19,904 bases of DNA from Entophlyctis helioformis. Taxonomy: Eukaryota; Chytridiomycota; Chytridiomycetes; Chytridiales; Chytriomycetaceae. The stretch is taken from the NCBI GenBank assembly GCA_025526915.1, contig JAHLKH010000329.1, positions 1 to 19,904 on the forward strand, given 5' to 3'. Below the pieces are notes generated by a model, which saw only the letters and a program-made list of their open reading frames with translations, did not search any database and was not told where the DNA came from. The position numbers were made by a program, and so were the translations under genes. Shown one piece after another: positions 1 to 8,875 of the stretch (positions are counted from its first letter, which is position 1; every line of letters starts with the position of its first letter).

Positions 1-2
1 CA

Positions 3-260
3 CCTGTTGTCGTGCATGTCGCTCCTGTGGCTCCTGTGGCTGTGCCTCGCCCGCACCGTGCGGCCATGCCCCACATCAACACCACAGACGCGCGTCTCGT
101 GCACCACCGGACGGCCGCTGATCTGCCACTCGACACGCCGACCATGGACTACGTCGACGCACAGTCGCCTGTCGCACCGCCGCCTCCCCGCAAGCGCGCC
201 GACTCTGGCTACGACTCGCCCACTCTTGTCCAGGTCGCCAGCCAGTACCGGTTCTTCTGA
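3..260 (+). CDS. C-terminal tail of a gene truncated by the window start (probable Ran1-like kinase tail)
   Basis: Reading from base 3, the frame is open for 85 codons and stops with TGA at 258-260. The tail is low in complexity: a Pro/Val/Ala run, then an acidic and proline-rich stretch, then a short end with the motif DSGYDSP and the terminus QYRFF. No catalytic domain is visible. The link to a kinase rests on the first 21 bases, which match at 19 positions the last 21 bases of the window, inside the C-terminal tail of the Ran1-like kinase at 18423. This may therefore be the end of a second kinase copy, or of the same gene if the contig is circular or part of a tandem array. Coding status is fairly sure; the kinase assignment is inference. 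Confidence 0.55.
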   Translation, partial: PVVVHVAPVAPVAVPRPHRAAMPHINTTDARLVHHRTAADLPLDTPTMDYVDAQSPVAPPPPRKRADSGYDSPTLVQVASQYRFF

Positions 261-604
261 TCCTCGTCTGCTCTTTGCGCACGCCTCGCTGCTGCTGCTG
301 CCCTCTTTTGCCACCCCTACACACCGTTTTCCCGAGACGCTTGCTGGACACTTTGTCCCAGCCGCACTCTCTCTATGTATTCCATTCTTGTACACCAATG
401 AACCCACACTCGCTCAGCCGTCTTTGTGTTTGTCTCTTGGCATGCATGCCAGCTGGCCAGCGGCGTTGGTGGTTTATGGTTGTTCAGGTCGCGTGATGCG
501 GGCAAACCTGACCGCCGATCACATAAAACCCGCCCCTCAGAACTCTCTCCACCGCTTCTCAAACACACACCCACACACACACCCACACATAGACACACGC
601 CGAC
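261..604. other. Intergenic region: 3' flank of the left-edge gene and promoter of MBOAT copy 1
   Basis: No coding signal is convincing here. The first part is pyrimidine-rich. The last 45 bases before the ATG at 605 are an imperfect CA/CCA microsatellite (about 560-600), so the presumed 5' leader is CA-rich. No canonical TATA box was seen. Confidence 0.5.
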
Positions 605-2836
605 ATGTCCTTGCGAGCCTTTGCCGACGCCATGGGCGTGCCAGTGGAGATGGTGACCATGGGCGTCTGCCTCACCATCGCCTTCCCGCAAGCCGCTCTC
701 TTCAAGCTGATCCCCTCGTCGCAGCAGCGTCTCCAGCACGTCTTTTCCATCGTCAGCACGTCCCTCCTCGCCGCCTGGATGTTTGGGCCTGTCGGCCTGG
801 CGCTCATGGTCGCACCGACGCTCGCCACGTACGTGCTGGTGCGGCTCGCCCCGCGGGCCCGCTGGATGCCCGTGCTCGTCTTCCTGCTCGTCATGGGCCA
901 CTCGTCGGCCATTCTGTTTGCGACGCAGATTCTGTATGCCAACCGCCCGCCGCCGTTTGAGGATGTGTCGACGCCCGTCATGATGCTGGCTATCAAGCTG
1001 TCGTCGTTTGCGTGGGCAGTGCACGATGGCACCAAGGCGGACAAGGTGAGAGTGGGTTGGGTGCTGCTTGCTTGTCTGCCTCGCAGGCATGCAGGCAGGC
1101 GCCCATGGAGGCATGCATGCATGCATGGCTGCTTGGTGCCAATGGTGGTGGTGGTGCGCCATTCGCTCGGCTGCCTGCCTCGAGTGCGGGCGGACGGGCG
1201 GGCGGTGTGCGGGCGGACCGCCTCGTTTCGGCCCGCCCCGTTTAACATTGTTGTGGCGGAACCGTGCTGCGGGTGCGGCGTTTCCCCAACCCCCGCTCTC
1301 CGCTCCAAACAATGCGCATGCATACACTCGAAGCATGTGCCAAATGCATGGGCGTGCACTAACTCGCTGCTTGGCATGGCATGCCGTGGCTCGCTGGCAG
1401 GATGTCCACGAGGAGATGAAGCCGTACGTCATCCGCCGCATGCCCGACATGGTCGAGTTCTTTGGCTTTGCGTTCTTTTTCGCGAGCGTGTGGGTCGGCC
1501 CCACATTCGAGTACCGCTTCTACCACGACTTTACCGCCGCACGGTACGTTGCGTCTGCCGCCTCTTGGCATGGCTGGCCGGATGGATGGATGGATGCATG
1601 CATGTGAGATGATCTACACTGCCGATCCATGTCCAGCCACTAACCGCCGACTTGGCGTCGCTTGGCTTGGCTGTGTGTGACAGTCGCCGTATGACAGGAT
1701 CCCGAGCATTGCGATGCCCGCCCTCAAGATCTTCTTGGTCGGTGCCGGCTGCCTGGTCACCTTCCTCGTGCTCGACAGCAAGTGGAACGCCCGCTACTGC
1801 CGCGAGGAGACCTTCTTTATCAAGTACACCTTCCTCGAACGGTACGGTGCCGTGTCTCGCGTTGCTTCTTGTGCCGTCTGTGTGGTCCTGTGATCTCGGG
1901 ACTGACAAGCCGGCCACGTACAGCCTGCTGTACATCCAGATTGTTGCCTTTTCGGCCCGCGCCAAGCTGTGCGCGGCATGGAAGGTGGCCGAGTCGGCGT
2001 GCATCATGACGGGCATTGGCTACGACGGCATGGACCCCCGCACCAAGGAGCACAAGTTTGACCGCATGGAGAACATCAACATCCGCGGCGTGGAGCTGGG
2101 CGAGAACCTCAAGATGATGATTGAGAACTGGAACAAGAACACAAACGGCTGGCTGCGCCGGTACATTTACATTCGCGTCATGCCGTACGTGCCTGGCGGT
2201 GCTGCCGTGGCCATCACCAACTTTACGTCTGCGCTGTGGCACGGCTTCTACCGTAAGTCTGCTGTTTTTGCTATAAGCGGTCTCGGCGTGATGGATGCTG
2301 GCTATCGATCTGCAGGGACTGACACGATCGTCGTCATCAGCGGGCTACTACCTGTCGTTCCTCTCGGCAACAGGCTTCATTGTCGCATCACGCGGCGCAC
2401 GCAAGTACTTCCGTCCGTTCTTTGTGACGATGGGCTCGCCACTCATGCAGTACAAGCGTGTCTACGATATCCTGGGCACTGTCTGCACCATGAGCATCCT
2501 CAACTACTTTTTCCTGCCGTTCCTGGCGCGCCGGGCCGACGCATCGCTCCGCGTCTGGTTCTCGGTCGGGTTCCTTGGCCATGTCATTGTGGCCGCCCTT
2601 GTTATTGGCTTCTCGATGGGCCTGGGCAAGGCCCTCCACAAAGCCTTTGGGCTCGGCCGGCCAGTCAAGCCGCACGCCAAAATGGCAAGCCGCACGTTGT
2701 CCATGACGCGCACAGCAACGGCCACGCACACGTGCACTTTAAAACCGATGCTCGCGTGCACCATGCTGCGCCGGCCGCTTCTGCGGAATCTGCGGCCGCT
2801 GCCGCTGCTACCCGCAACCGCAAAAAGACCAACTAG
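605..2836 (+). CDS. MBOAT lysophospholipid acyltransferase, Ale1/LPT1-like, copy 1
   Basis: Predicted multi-pass ER enzyme of the membrane-bound O-acyltransferase family, which re-acylates lysophospholipids (Lands cycle). Exons: 605-1045, 1401-1543, 1684-1841, 1924-2252 and 2341-2836, joined by GT-AG introns of 355, 140, 82 and 88 nt. The diagnostic MBOAT segment TNFTSALWHGFYPGYY, with the putative catalytic His, spans the last intron. The segment GYDGMDPRTKEHKFDRMENI is typical of the Ale1 branch. Two single-base problems are visible. Exon 2 is 143 nt, one short of the 144-nt exon 2 in copy 2. The C-terminal frame changes near the A-run at 2679-2682. Compensating both gives 522 aa ending in RKKTN, whose KKTN fits a dilysine ER-retrieval signal. 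Without the second correction the frame ends at 2858 with an unrelated tail. The family call is solid; substrate preference is unknown. Confidence 0.88.
1046..1400 (+). other. Intron 1 of MBOAT copy 1, with CATG repeats
   Basis: A 355-nt GT-AG intron, the longest defined here; its counterpart in copy 2 is 130 nt. It carries an alternating GCAT run at 1111-1127 and several CAGGCATG-like words. The phase-0 junction joins ...TKADK to DVHEEMKP..., matching TRSDK and EVHPEMKP in copy 2. Confidence 0.8.
1578..1605. repeat. GGAT/GCAT tetranucleotide run in intron 2 of MBOAT copy 1
   Basis: Four GGAT-type units followed by GCATGCATG. The same tetranucleotide recurs at 3052-3070 and, on the other strand, in an LRR intron at 10433-10470. 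Confidence 0.8.
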
Positions 2837-3113
2837 GGTCTGCTGCCAACACTACTAAATCACACCAAACACCAAACACCAATGAACAATATTATGGGAA
2901 TCGTGCTTGTGGCTGCAGGAGATGTCGCCTTGGCTGGTTGACGGCCACACGTGCGGTGATGAACCAGGCTGTTTTACAAAGCATGGCCAGTTTATTTGCC
3001 AAAAAACGAAACGAGATTATTGCAAAAGATCACACGATGAGGCTTGGGTTGATGGATGGATGGATGGATGCCGATCGACGGACAGACAGACGGACAGACA
3101 GAGGGTCGACCGA
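2837..3113. other. Convergent 3' flanks of MBOAT copy 1 and the LURP-one gene
   Basis: No gene is seen. The + strand 3' flank of MBOAT copy 1 begins with CACCAAACACCAAACACC-like repeats. The right part is the presumed 3' UTR of the minus-strand gene. It includes a GGAT tetranucleotide run (about 3052-3070) and a GACA/GACGGACAGA run (about 3078-3105). Confidence 0.5.
2991..2996 (-). terminator. Polyadenylation signal AATAAA for the LURP-one gene
   Basis: TTTATT on the + strand reads AATAAA on the minus strand, 118 nt downstream of the minus-strand stop at 3114. The position and orientation fit, but a hexamer alone is weak evidence. Confidence 0.45.
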
Positions 3114-3737
3114 CTATTCCTTGCGGTCTTCGCGCTCCTCCTCGAGGGCGATGCAGAGCAGCAGCACGAGCGCGATGTCAGCGCCGGGCATGATCGTCAC
3201 ATGGTACTCGGAGGTGCCAAAGAAGTTGCGAGCACTAAAGGGCGGGCGGTCAATGTAGGCCACAGGGATGCCGCCGGCGTTGGGCTTGCCCATAAAGACG
3301 TTGCCGGTAAAGGACATGGCGGGCATGTTGAGGTAAAAGGTCGTCTGCTTGCCGTCGGTCTTGTTGGTGAAGGTCGACTTGAGGTCAATGGCGGCAAAAC
3401 GGAACTTTGCGACGATCTCCGCCACCTCGGCGGCCGAGTCCGAGCCGGCAAAGATGGTGTAGCGCTGCGGCATGCTGAACATGGCCTTTTTGAGGTTGTA
3501 GACAGCGGTGCCGTTGACGTCAAAGAGCGTCTTCTTGTCCTTGAGCGAGAAGAACTTGTGGGCGACCTTGAAGTAGGGGATGCCGTTGAGGTCGTTGATG
3601 CTGAAAGACTCCTCGCGGAACCAGCCGCCCTTGAGACGCAGGGTGACGGGCTGCTGCAGAGCGAAGCGAGGGTCGTTCAGGATAACGGGAACGGGCGGGC
3701 TGACGAGCTGCGAGGGAGACGACTGTGCTTGGCCCAT
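3114..3737 (-). CDS. LURP-one-related / tubby C-terminal-like protein
   Basis: Uninterrupted 207-aa protein starting at the ATG complementary to 3735-3737, MGQAQSS. A longer frame adds 19 residues but lacks any conserved feature. After a short Ser/Pro-rich start it shows the LOR/tubby-like beta-barrel pattern: ESFSINDLNGIPYFKV (about 53-68), then a second strand pair around LFDVNGTAVYNLKK (about 81-94). It ends with a hydrophobic helix, YHVTIMPGADIALVLLLCIA (about 180-199), and an acidic tail. Proteins of this fold sit on or near membranes; their molecular role in fungi is poorly known. The gene has no introns or frame breaks. It is convergent with MBOAT copy 1 and divergent from MBOAT copy 2. 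Confidence 0.82.
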   Translation of the reverse strand: MGQAQSSPSQLVSPPVPVILNDPRFALQQPVTLRLKGGWFREESFSINDLNGIPYFKVAHKFFSLKDKKTLFDVNGTAVYNLKKAMFSMPQRYTIFAGSDSAAEVAEIVAKFRFAAIDLKSTFTNKTDGKQTTFYLNMPAMSFTGNVFMGKPNAGGIPVAYIDRPPFSARNFFGTSEYHVTIMPGADIALVLLLCIALEEEREDRKE

Positions 3738-4251
3738 GGCGGACGGTGTGGATGAGGCGGATTGGGGAAAGTCTGCTCCCCACGCCTGCCGCATTTTGTA
3801 GGGCTGTGGCTGTGTGGCCGTGCAACAATGCTTTGCCAGCCAAGCACAACGTGTTTCAGCCAGTCACGTAACTCGACCAGCCAGTCAGCCAGTCAGACAC
3901 GTCATCACAGAGGCCGGGCGTTGTGGCCGGGCGTCGTGTGGTGGCGGTGGACGATCGTCGGGCAGGCCGGCCAGACAGGCACGACAGGCACGACAGGCAC
4001 GACAGGCACGACAGGCACGACAGGCACGACAGGCACGACAGGCACGACATGCCAGCAGATGGTCGAGTGCACGGCCCTCGTCCGCGTCCGGCCTGCACAC
4101 GGCGGGCTGAGCCTCGGCATCGGCCAGCCTGTCGCGCCGTGCGGTGCGGGTGCGGGTGCGGCACAACTTTGCCTCCGTGTTGCAAACAGCCGCTCTCGCA
4201 CGCACGCTCGCCAACACACGCACGCTCACAAGAGAGAGGCCCCAGCTCAGG
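3738..4251. promoter_or_regulatory. Divergent promoter region between the LURP-one gene (-) and MBOAT copy 2 (+)
   Basis: 514 bp separate the two start codons, so both promoters must lie here. The middle carries a perfect 9-bp tandem repeat. CAGCCAGTCA-type repeats occur at about 3857-3900. No clear TATA box was found. Confidence 0.55.
3974..4045. repeat. Perfect 9-bp minisatellite, unit GACAGGCAC x 8
   Basis: Eight exact copies, with a degenerate ninth (GACATGCCA) after them. A multiple-of-three unit keeps frames open on both strands, which makes long spurious ORFs through this region. Confidence 0.95.
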
Positions 4252-6118
4252 ATGGACATCGTGGCAGCCTCCGAGGCCATCGGCATCTCCAAGGAGATGC
4301 TCACCATCACCGTGTGCGTGCTCTCCGCCTTCCCGCTCGCCGCCCTCTACCGCCTCATCCCGGCCCGCTCGCGCTCGCTGCAGCACGTCTTCTCCATCAC
4401 CACCACGTCGCTTCTCTCGCTGTGGCTCTTTGGCGCAGAGGGCCTCCTGCACCTGCTCGTCCCGGCGCTCGCCGTCTACTGGCTTGTCCGCTACCTGCCC
4501 CGCTCCGGTGGACGCCCATTGCCGTGTTTGCCGGCACGATGGTGCACCTGTGCGTCGTGCAGCTTGAGGCCCAGTACGGCTCCGGCCCAAAGACCGTCAT
4601 GTACTTGGATGTGTCGCCGGCGCTCATGGTGCTCGTCATTCGCTTGACGTCGTTTGCCTGGGCGGTCCATGACGGCACCCGCTCTGACAAGGTGAGCCCT
4701 CTCTGCCTGTCTGCCTGTCCATCCATGCCTGCCCATCCATGCTGGCCCAGTCACTCGCATGACGCATTCAACCGGCTGACCATGGAGCGCTCTGGTGGCG
4801 TCCGCCTGAATCCAACGACAGGAAGTGCATCCCGAGATGAAGCCGTTCATCATCAAAAAGTACCCGAGCGTCCTCGAGTTCTTTGGCTTTGTGCTCTTCT
4901 TTGCCAGCGTGTGGATCGGCCCTGCGTTCGAGTATCGTCACTACCACGACTTTGTCCGTCGCTTGGTACGTCTGGCTCTCCACCGCCACCGCCACAGTCA
5001 GATCCATCTCTGCAGTCGCTCGCACTGACGCTCAACGCGATGGCATGCAACCCCCATCAAACCATAGCATCCGTACAACAAGATCCCGTCCACGATCCGG
5101 CCTGCTTTCAAGCGCTTTGCGATCGGCATCCTGCTCTTTTCCGTGTCTGCCCTCATCGACCACCACTTTTCCGTCTCGCTCTTCACCTCGCCCCTCGGAT
5201 TATCCCAGTTCCAGTCGTTCTGGTATCGCTCCCTCTATCTCCACCTCTCGCTCATCTACTTGCGCACCAAGCTCGGTGCTGCCTGGAAGATTGCCGAGGC
5301 GGCCGGCATCCTTGTCGGCATTGGTTACGACGGCATCGATCCTCGCACAGGCAAGCCCAAGTTTAACCGTCTGGAGAACATTGACGCGTGGGGCATCGAG
5401 TCGGCCCAGTCGCCCAAGGAGTTAGTGGATGCGTGGAACATCAAGACAGCCAACTGGCTGCGGAGATATGTCTACTACCGCGTCACGCCGCCCGGTGTCA
5501 AGCCCAATGCCATGTCGACGGTCATCACCAACTTTACATCGGCCCTGTGGCATGGATTCTACCGTACGTCACGCCTCGTGGCTCGTGACGAAACCTTCAA
5601 AAGCGCTAATCTGACGATATTGCCTTCTCTTGACAGCCGGATACTACTTGTCCTTCCTGTCACTTGCACTGTGCACCATTGCAGCCAGATCCGCACGCAG
5701 AGCATTCCGCCCGCTGTTTGTCACGTTAGGCTCGCCGCTCCTCCCGTACAAGCGCCTCTATGACATTGCCGGTCTCATTGTCACGCACTACACGTTCAAC
5801 TACATCTTCATGGCGTTCCCAGTGCGGCGGGCAGACGCCACGTTTGCTGCCTGGCGCTCCGTGTACTTTGCCGGTCACCTTCTTTGCATCGCCGCCATTG
5901 TCGTCCTCGATGTGCTCGGGGTTGGCAAGCTGATCGGACGCAGTTTCGGCCTCAAGAAGACTGAGAAACCAGCCAAGAGCGAGGACAGGACCGCCACGGT
6001 TGTCAAGGCGACAGGAGTCTCCAGTGGCAATGGCAGCATGGATGGCAGCGTGAATGGCAGCGTGAATGGCAATGGACAACCAAAGCTGCGTGCCAAGGCG
6101 TCTGCCAAAGCTATGTGA
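4252..6118 (+). CDS. MBOAT lysophospholipid acyltransferase, Ale1/LPT1-like, copy 2
   Basis: Tandem paralogue of the gene at 605. Exons: 4252-4691, 4822-4965, 5068-5563 and 5637-6118, with GT-AG introns of 130, 102 and 73 nt. Exon 1 reads MDIVAASEAIGISKEML, parallel to copy 1, but breaks frame at the C-run 4505-4506. Adding one base gives 441 nt, exactly the exon 1 length of copy 1. Exon 2 is 144 nt. Exon 3 fuses what is split by an 82-nt intron in copy 1. The MBOAT core TNFTSALWHGFY/PGYYLSF, with its His, is intact and interrupted by an intron at the same codon as in copy 1. The total is 520 aa. The C-terminus is a Gly/Asn/Ser repeat (MDGSVNGSVNGNG) ending AKASAKAM, without the dilysine end predicted for copy 1. 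The paralogues may thus differ in localisation or substrate. Confidence 0.88.
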
Positions 6119-6129
6119 TATGTGCTGCT

Positions 6130-6225
6130 ACTTGTCTATTTTATCGCATAGTTTCATACAGTAAAAGCACCGTGCGTTGCTTGTGAAGCAGCAGATACGC
6201 ATTCATTCCATGGCACGCTCCATCG
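6130..6225 (-). repeat. Dispersed repeat copy A (shared with 8231-8338)
   Basis: About 95 nt begins with ACTTGTCTATT and includes CAGTAA, GCACCGTGC, CAGCAG and TTCATTCCA. It aligns with 8231-8338 at an estimated 70-75% identity with short gaps. The left edge of similarity is sharp in both copies. The copy starts 12 bp after the MBOAT copy 2 stop and runs over the predicted start codon of the next gene. Orientation is given as minus because copy B continues into a retrotransposon-like ORF on that strand. Confidence 0.6.
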
Positions 6226-7147
6226 GCAGTGCTTATTCCGCCGCTCCGCCTCGTCTTTGCCATCTACAGGTCAGACCAGCCAGCCTCTGTCTGTGCGACC
6301 GTTTGCTGGTGCAAAGCCTCTTGTGTTACAAGCGTCCATCTTCAACAGAACTGGCTTGGACTGACTGTGCACACTGCATGCCCTTGATGCAGCTGGTCGT
6401 TCCTGGTCTGGCGTTTGCCCATCAACGGCATCGACCTGTACCGCTTCCTGACGTAAGTCTGCTGTGCTGCATCTGTGTGTGTTGGTGCCGATCCAAATCT
6501 GCTCCAGCTGTGCAGCTGACGGTCTGGCTGCGATCAGCATTCTCTCCTGGATGGGCATCGCCTTGTACTTCACCATTATGTCGACACTGTCGCTGCTGTT
6601 CTGGTCGCGTGACCCAAAGGACCACGTGTCGTCGGGCGTGCGCATCCTCGTGCAGTACTTTTACGCATCGACACAGTCCATCGCACTCGTCGTGCTGGTC
6701 ATCTTCTGGCTGCTTCTTCGCGGTGCCATCGCAGAGTTCTCAGACTCTTTCGCCAGCCTCTTCTTTGTGGTGTCGCCGCATGTGCTCAACTTTGTGCAGA
6801 CGCTCGTCGAGCTGTTTCTGGGCAAGCTGCCACTCCCGCTGTCGCACATTGGATACATGATCGTGACCGTGGTCATGTACACGGTGTATTCATGGATCCT
6901 CCACTACGCCTTTTCCGTGCCGTTCCCGTACCCGTTCTTTGACGAGCTCCTCGACGTCAAGAACACTCCTGGAAAGTCGGCCATTGCGTCGATCGCCTTT
7001 CTTGCATTCTTCTCGACCATGTATCTGTTCGTCTGGGCTCTCGGCCTGCTGCGCAACTGGATCCTCAAGTCGGCCATTGAAGCCGACAAGAAGCTCTATG
7101 GAGCCGATGACGAGCCGCAAACCCAGACGAGCGACACGATCGCCTGA
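6210..7147 (+). CDS. AIG1/FAR-17a-like integral membrane hydrolase
   Basis: Exons: 6210-6269, 6393-6452 and 6508-7147, with GT-AG introns of 123 and 55 nt. From ATG 6210 the frame must lose one base, probably in the GG pair at about 6225, to reach the conserved segment LIPPLRLVFAIYS; this gives 252 aa. Exon 2 carries WSFLVWRLPINGIDLYRFLT, where the Thr of FLT fits the nucleophile of AIG1/ADTRP FAHFA hydrolases. SPHVLNFVQTLVELFL supplies the matching His. The later pattern YSWILHYAFSVPFPYPFFD and the last hydrophobic helix also follow AIG1. About six membrane segments are visible. The known family role is hydrolysis of fatty-acid esters of hydroxy fatty acids; activity here is inferred. The gene begins only 92 bp after the MBOAT copy 2 stop, inside a dispersed repeat. 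Rolling-stone-like proteins are a less likely alternative. Confidence 0.72.
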
Positions 7148-7563
7148 GTTGTGGATGCAGCTCCAACAAGTGTATGTGAATGAAGACCATTGGTGGATCG
7201 TGTTGATTCGGCTGGCAGCAACGATGATGACGCCGATGATGATCGTATGCTTGACTCCTTCAAGCTGGCAGGAGCGCCAGCCTTGAGACACGCCTGCAAA
7301 GCAACCTGCCAAGCAGCCAGCCAAGCGGCCAGCACGAGGATGCCCTTGTCCGCCAACCGTGCACAATGCAGATCGCTGCCTGGTTGGGCACGTGACGGCG
7401 ATTGCGTTTGCGGGGAATCCGATGGCGTCATGGGCTCGGTGATGGCGTGCTCACCACCGTCACGGCAACCAACGCTGACGATGGCGTGCAGGTTCATTGA
7501 GCAGCCAGACGGCCACCGACAAACCAACCGACCGCAGCCGCAACCACAGCCGCAACCACACAC
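7148..7563. other. Intergenic region between the AIG1-like and C2H2 genes
   Basis: No supported gene. It holds GATGATGAC-type and CCAAGCAGCCAGCCAAGCGG-type short repeats. The last 50 bases before ATG 7564 are C/A-rich (CAACCGACCGCAGCCGCAAC). No AATAAA was noticed after the stop at 7147. Confidence 0.4.
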
Positions 7564-8178
7564 ATGCCGTCGCTGACCCAACGACCGCTGCGTCCGCTCC
7601 TGCCAGCCACCATGCGCCAGTCTGCCGCCGTCTCGGAGCTCGGCGCTGCCGTTCTGCTCGCTGCGCTGCCGTCCGCCCTTGCATCCACAGCGTCGGCATC
7701 GGCATCGGCATCAACAGCAAAGTCGGCCGTGCGCAAGGCGGCTGTCAAGACTCCCCGCAAGCACGCCTGCCCGCAGTGTCCGTCGTCCTTCCAGCGGGTC
7801 GAGCACCTGTCCCGCCACAGCCTGACGCACTCTGGCACAAAGCCCTTCAACTGCTCGACCTGCCACAAGGGGTTTGCCCGTGCCGATGCCATGCGGCGAC
7901 ACGTCAAGGTCCACGACTCGCTGGATGCTGGCGATCTGATGTCCGAGTCGTCGTCCGAGAGCATGTCGTCGTCCTCGTCCATGTCGCCACAGCCGCTGTC
8001 ACAGCCGCTGCCGTCCCCGCCACTCTCTGAATCATCCATGCAGTCGTCGCAGCTGGTCTGGACCACGACTGATCCCACCTCCCACGGCGGCTTGCAACAA
8101 GAAGCAACACCGCCCGCATCTCCGATACCATTCGATGGCCTGTTGACTCTTGCCCTGTGTGCAACGTCGCCGGCATGA
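7564..8178 (+). CDS. Two-finger C2H2 zinc-finger protein, putative transcription factor
   Basis: Intact 204-aa ORF. The N-terminal 65 residues are Ala/Ser-rich, and Met17 is a possible alternative start. A basic stretch, KSAVRKAAVKTPRKH, leads into two canonical fingers. Finger 1 is CPQCPSSFQRVEHLSRHSLTH and finger 2 is CSTCHKGFARADAMRRHVKVH; both are C-x2-C-x12-H-x3-H. They are joined by SGTKPF, a near-standard linker. The C-terminal 80 residues are Ser/Pro-rich, with an acidic DLMSESSSESMSSSSSMS segment that could act in activation. Paired fingers with a low-complexity tail are common in fungal DNA-binding regulators. Targets cannot be read from the sequence. No intron or frame break is seen. 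A second-strand ORF through the same region is a codon shadow. Confidence 0.82.
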   Translation: MPSLTQRPLRPLLPATMRQSAAVSELGAAVLLAALPSALASTASASASASTAKSAVRKAAVKTPRKHACPQCPSSFQRVEHLSRHSLTHSGTKPFNCSTCHKGFARADAMRRHVKVHDSLDAGDLMSESSSESMSSSSSMSPQPLSQPLPSPPLSESSMQSSQLVWTTTDPTSHGGLQQEATPPASPIPFDGLLTLALCATSPA

Positions 8179-8230
8179 TCCAAGCAATCCAACCTTACTA
8201 CTTCTATGCATACGTTTCTTATAAATACCA

Positions 8231-8655
8231 ACTTGTCTATTACACCGCATGCTATCAGACAGTAATGAGGCACCGTGCTGTGGTTATGCAGCAGCTGATA
8301 AAAGAAGGCTTCATTCCAAGTGCTCGCATAGCACGCCCCATGTCCCACCAAGGACCAGCTCCCACGCCAAGATCACCACGTCAGAAACAATATGTACAAG
8401 ATCGCCGCGTATCTGTGGGTGTGCCACATTCTCATGCGTTGCAATGGCACGTGCTGCTGCGAACCGTGCGTCCAAGCCACGCTGCCCATGCGCTGTGCGG
8501 ATAGCCACGATCCGCTCCTCTGTGCACTCGAGCGCAAAGTGCGCAATCTCCAGCGTGCTTCCCAGATCCTCGCCGCACATGATGCAGCATGAACCGTCAC
8601 CAAACGGGTGGGCTGGGGCGAGCAGGTTGGCGTTGATGGCGTGGCGAGCAGATGC
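8231..8655 (-). mobile_element. Possible 3' fragment of a non-LTR (LINE-like) retrotransposon, including dispersed repeat copy B
   Basis: On the minus strand, about 8650 down to 8311 is open and reads coding-like. The motif CIMCGEDLGSTLEIAHFALEC (C-x2-C-x11-H-x4-C), followed by basic Arg-containing sequence, resembles the CCHC knuckle after the reverse transcriptase of many non-LTR elements. No RT domain or start codon is visible. The upstream side is cut by a GA/GT microsatellite. The downstream 8231-8338 segment is repeated at 6130-6225 with the same terminal boundary, as expected for 5'-truncated LINE copies that share a 3' end. The finger spacing is longer than usual (11 rather than 7-8), so another Cys/His protein fragment remains possible. 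Confidence 0.35.
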
Positions 8656-8658
8656 AGC

Positions 8659-8677
8659 GAGAGAGAGAGAGAGAGAG

Positions 8678-8766
<89 letters not shown>
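8659..8766. repeat. GA then GT dinucleotide microsatellite
   Basis: About 11 GA units run into about 42 GT units, with a single interruption (GTGGTG) near 8720. The tract lies 37 bp from the 3' end of the tRNA gene. Confidence 0.97.
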
Positions 8767-8767
<1 letters not shown>

Positions 8768-8793
8768 CGAGTGGCAAAAATGAGATAGCGGGC

Positions 8794-8797
8794 AAAA
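8794..8797 (-). terminator. Pol III termination T-run after tRNA-Phe
   Basis: AAAA on the + strand is TTTT on the minus strand. It begins 5 nt after the tRNA 3' end, the usual position for RNA polymerase III termination. Confidence 0.75.
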
Positions 8798-8802
8798 GAG
8801 GA

Positions 8803-8875
8803 TGCCCCCTCGGTGGATTGAACACCGGACATTTAGATCTTCAGTCTAACGCTCTCCCAGCTGAGCTAAGGAGGC
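8803..8875 (-). tRNA. tRNA-Phe (anticodon GAA), intronless
   Basis: 73 nt on the minus strand fold into a full cloverleaf. The acceptor GCCTCCT pairs with AGGGGGC (one T-G pair), and the D arm is GCTC/GAGC. The anticodon stem TTAGA/TCTAA holds the loop CTGAAGA, and the T arm CGGTG/CACCG holds the loop TTCAATC. The discriminator is A, and CCA is not encoded. The anticodon GAA specifies Phe. The internal A and B boxes (TAGCTCAGCTGG and the GTTCAATCC core) are present. Sequence and fold match eukaryotic nuclear tRNA-Phe. Confidence 0.96.

Noticed and set aside
3974..4045. CRISPR-like array
   Set aside because: The units are 9 bp and contiguous with no spacers; this is a minisatellite in a eukaryotic promoter. 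The same applies to the intronic arrays at 9989 and 10750.
3762..5366. 534-aa + strand ORF across the promoter minisatellite and MBOAT copy 2
   Set aside because: It strings together the 9-bp repeat, introns and shadow frames. Only a short stretch (about 4505-4691) is real MBOAT coding, reached because of the frame break at 4505.
7494..8351. 285-aa minus-strand ORF opposite the C2H2 gene
   Set aside because: Its acidic, Ser-rich composition mirrors the Ser/Ala codons of the real + strand zinc-finger gene. Only the portion above 8231 may belong to a separate element.
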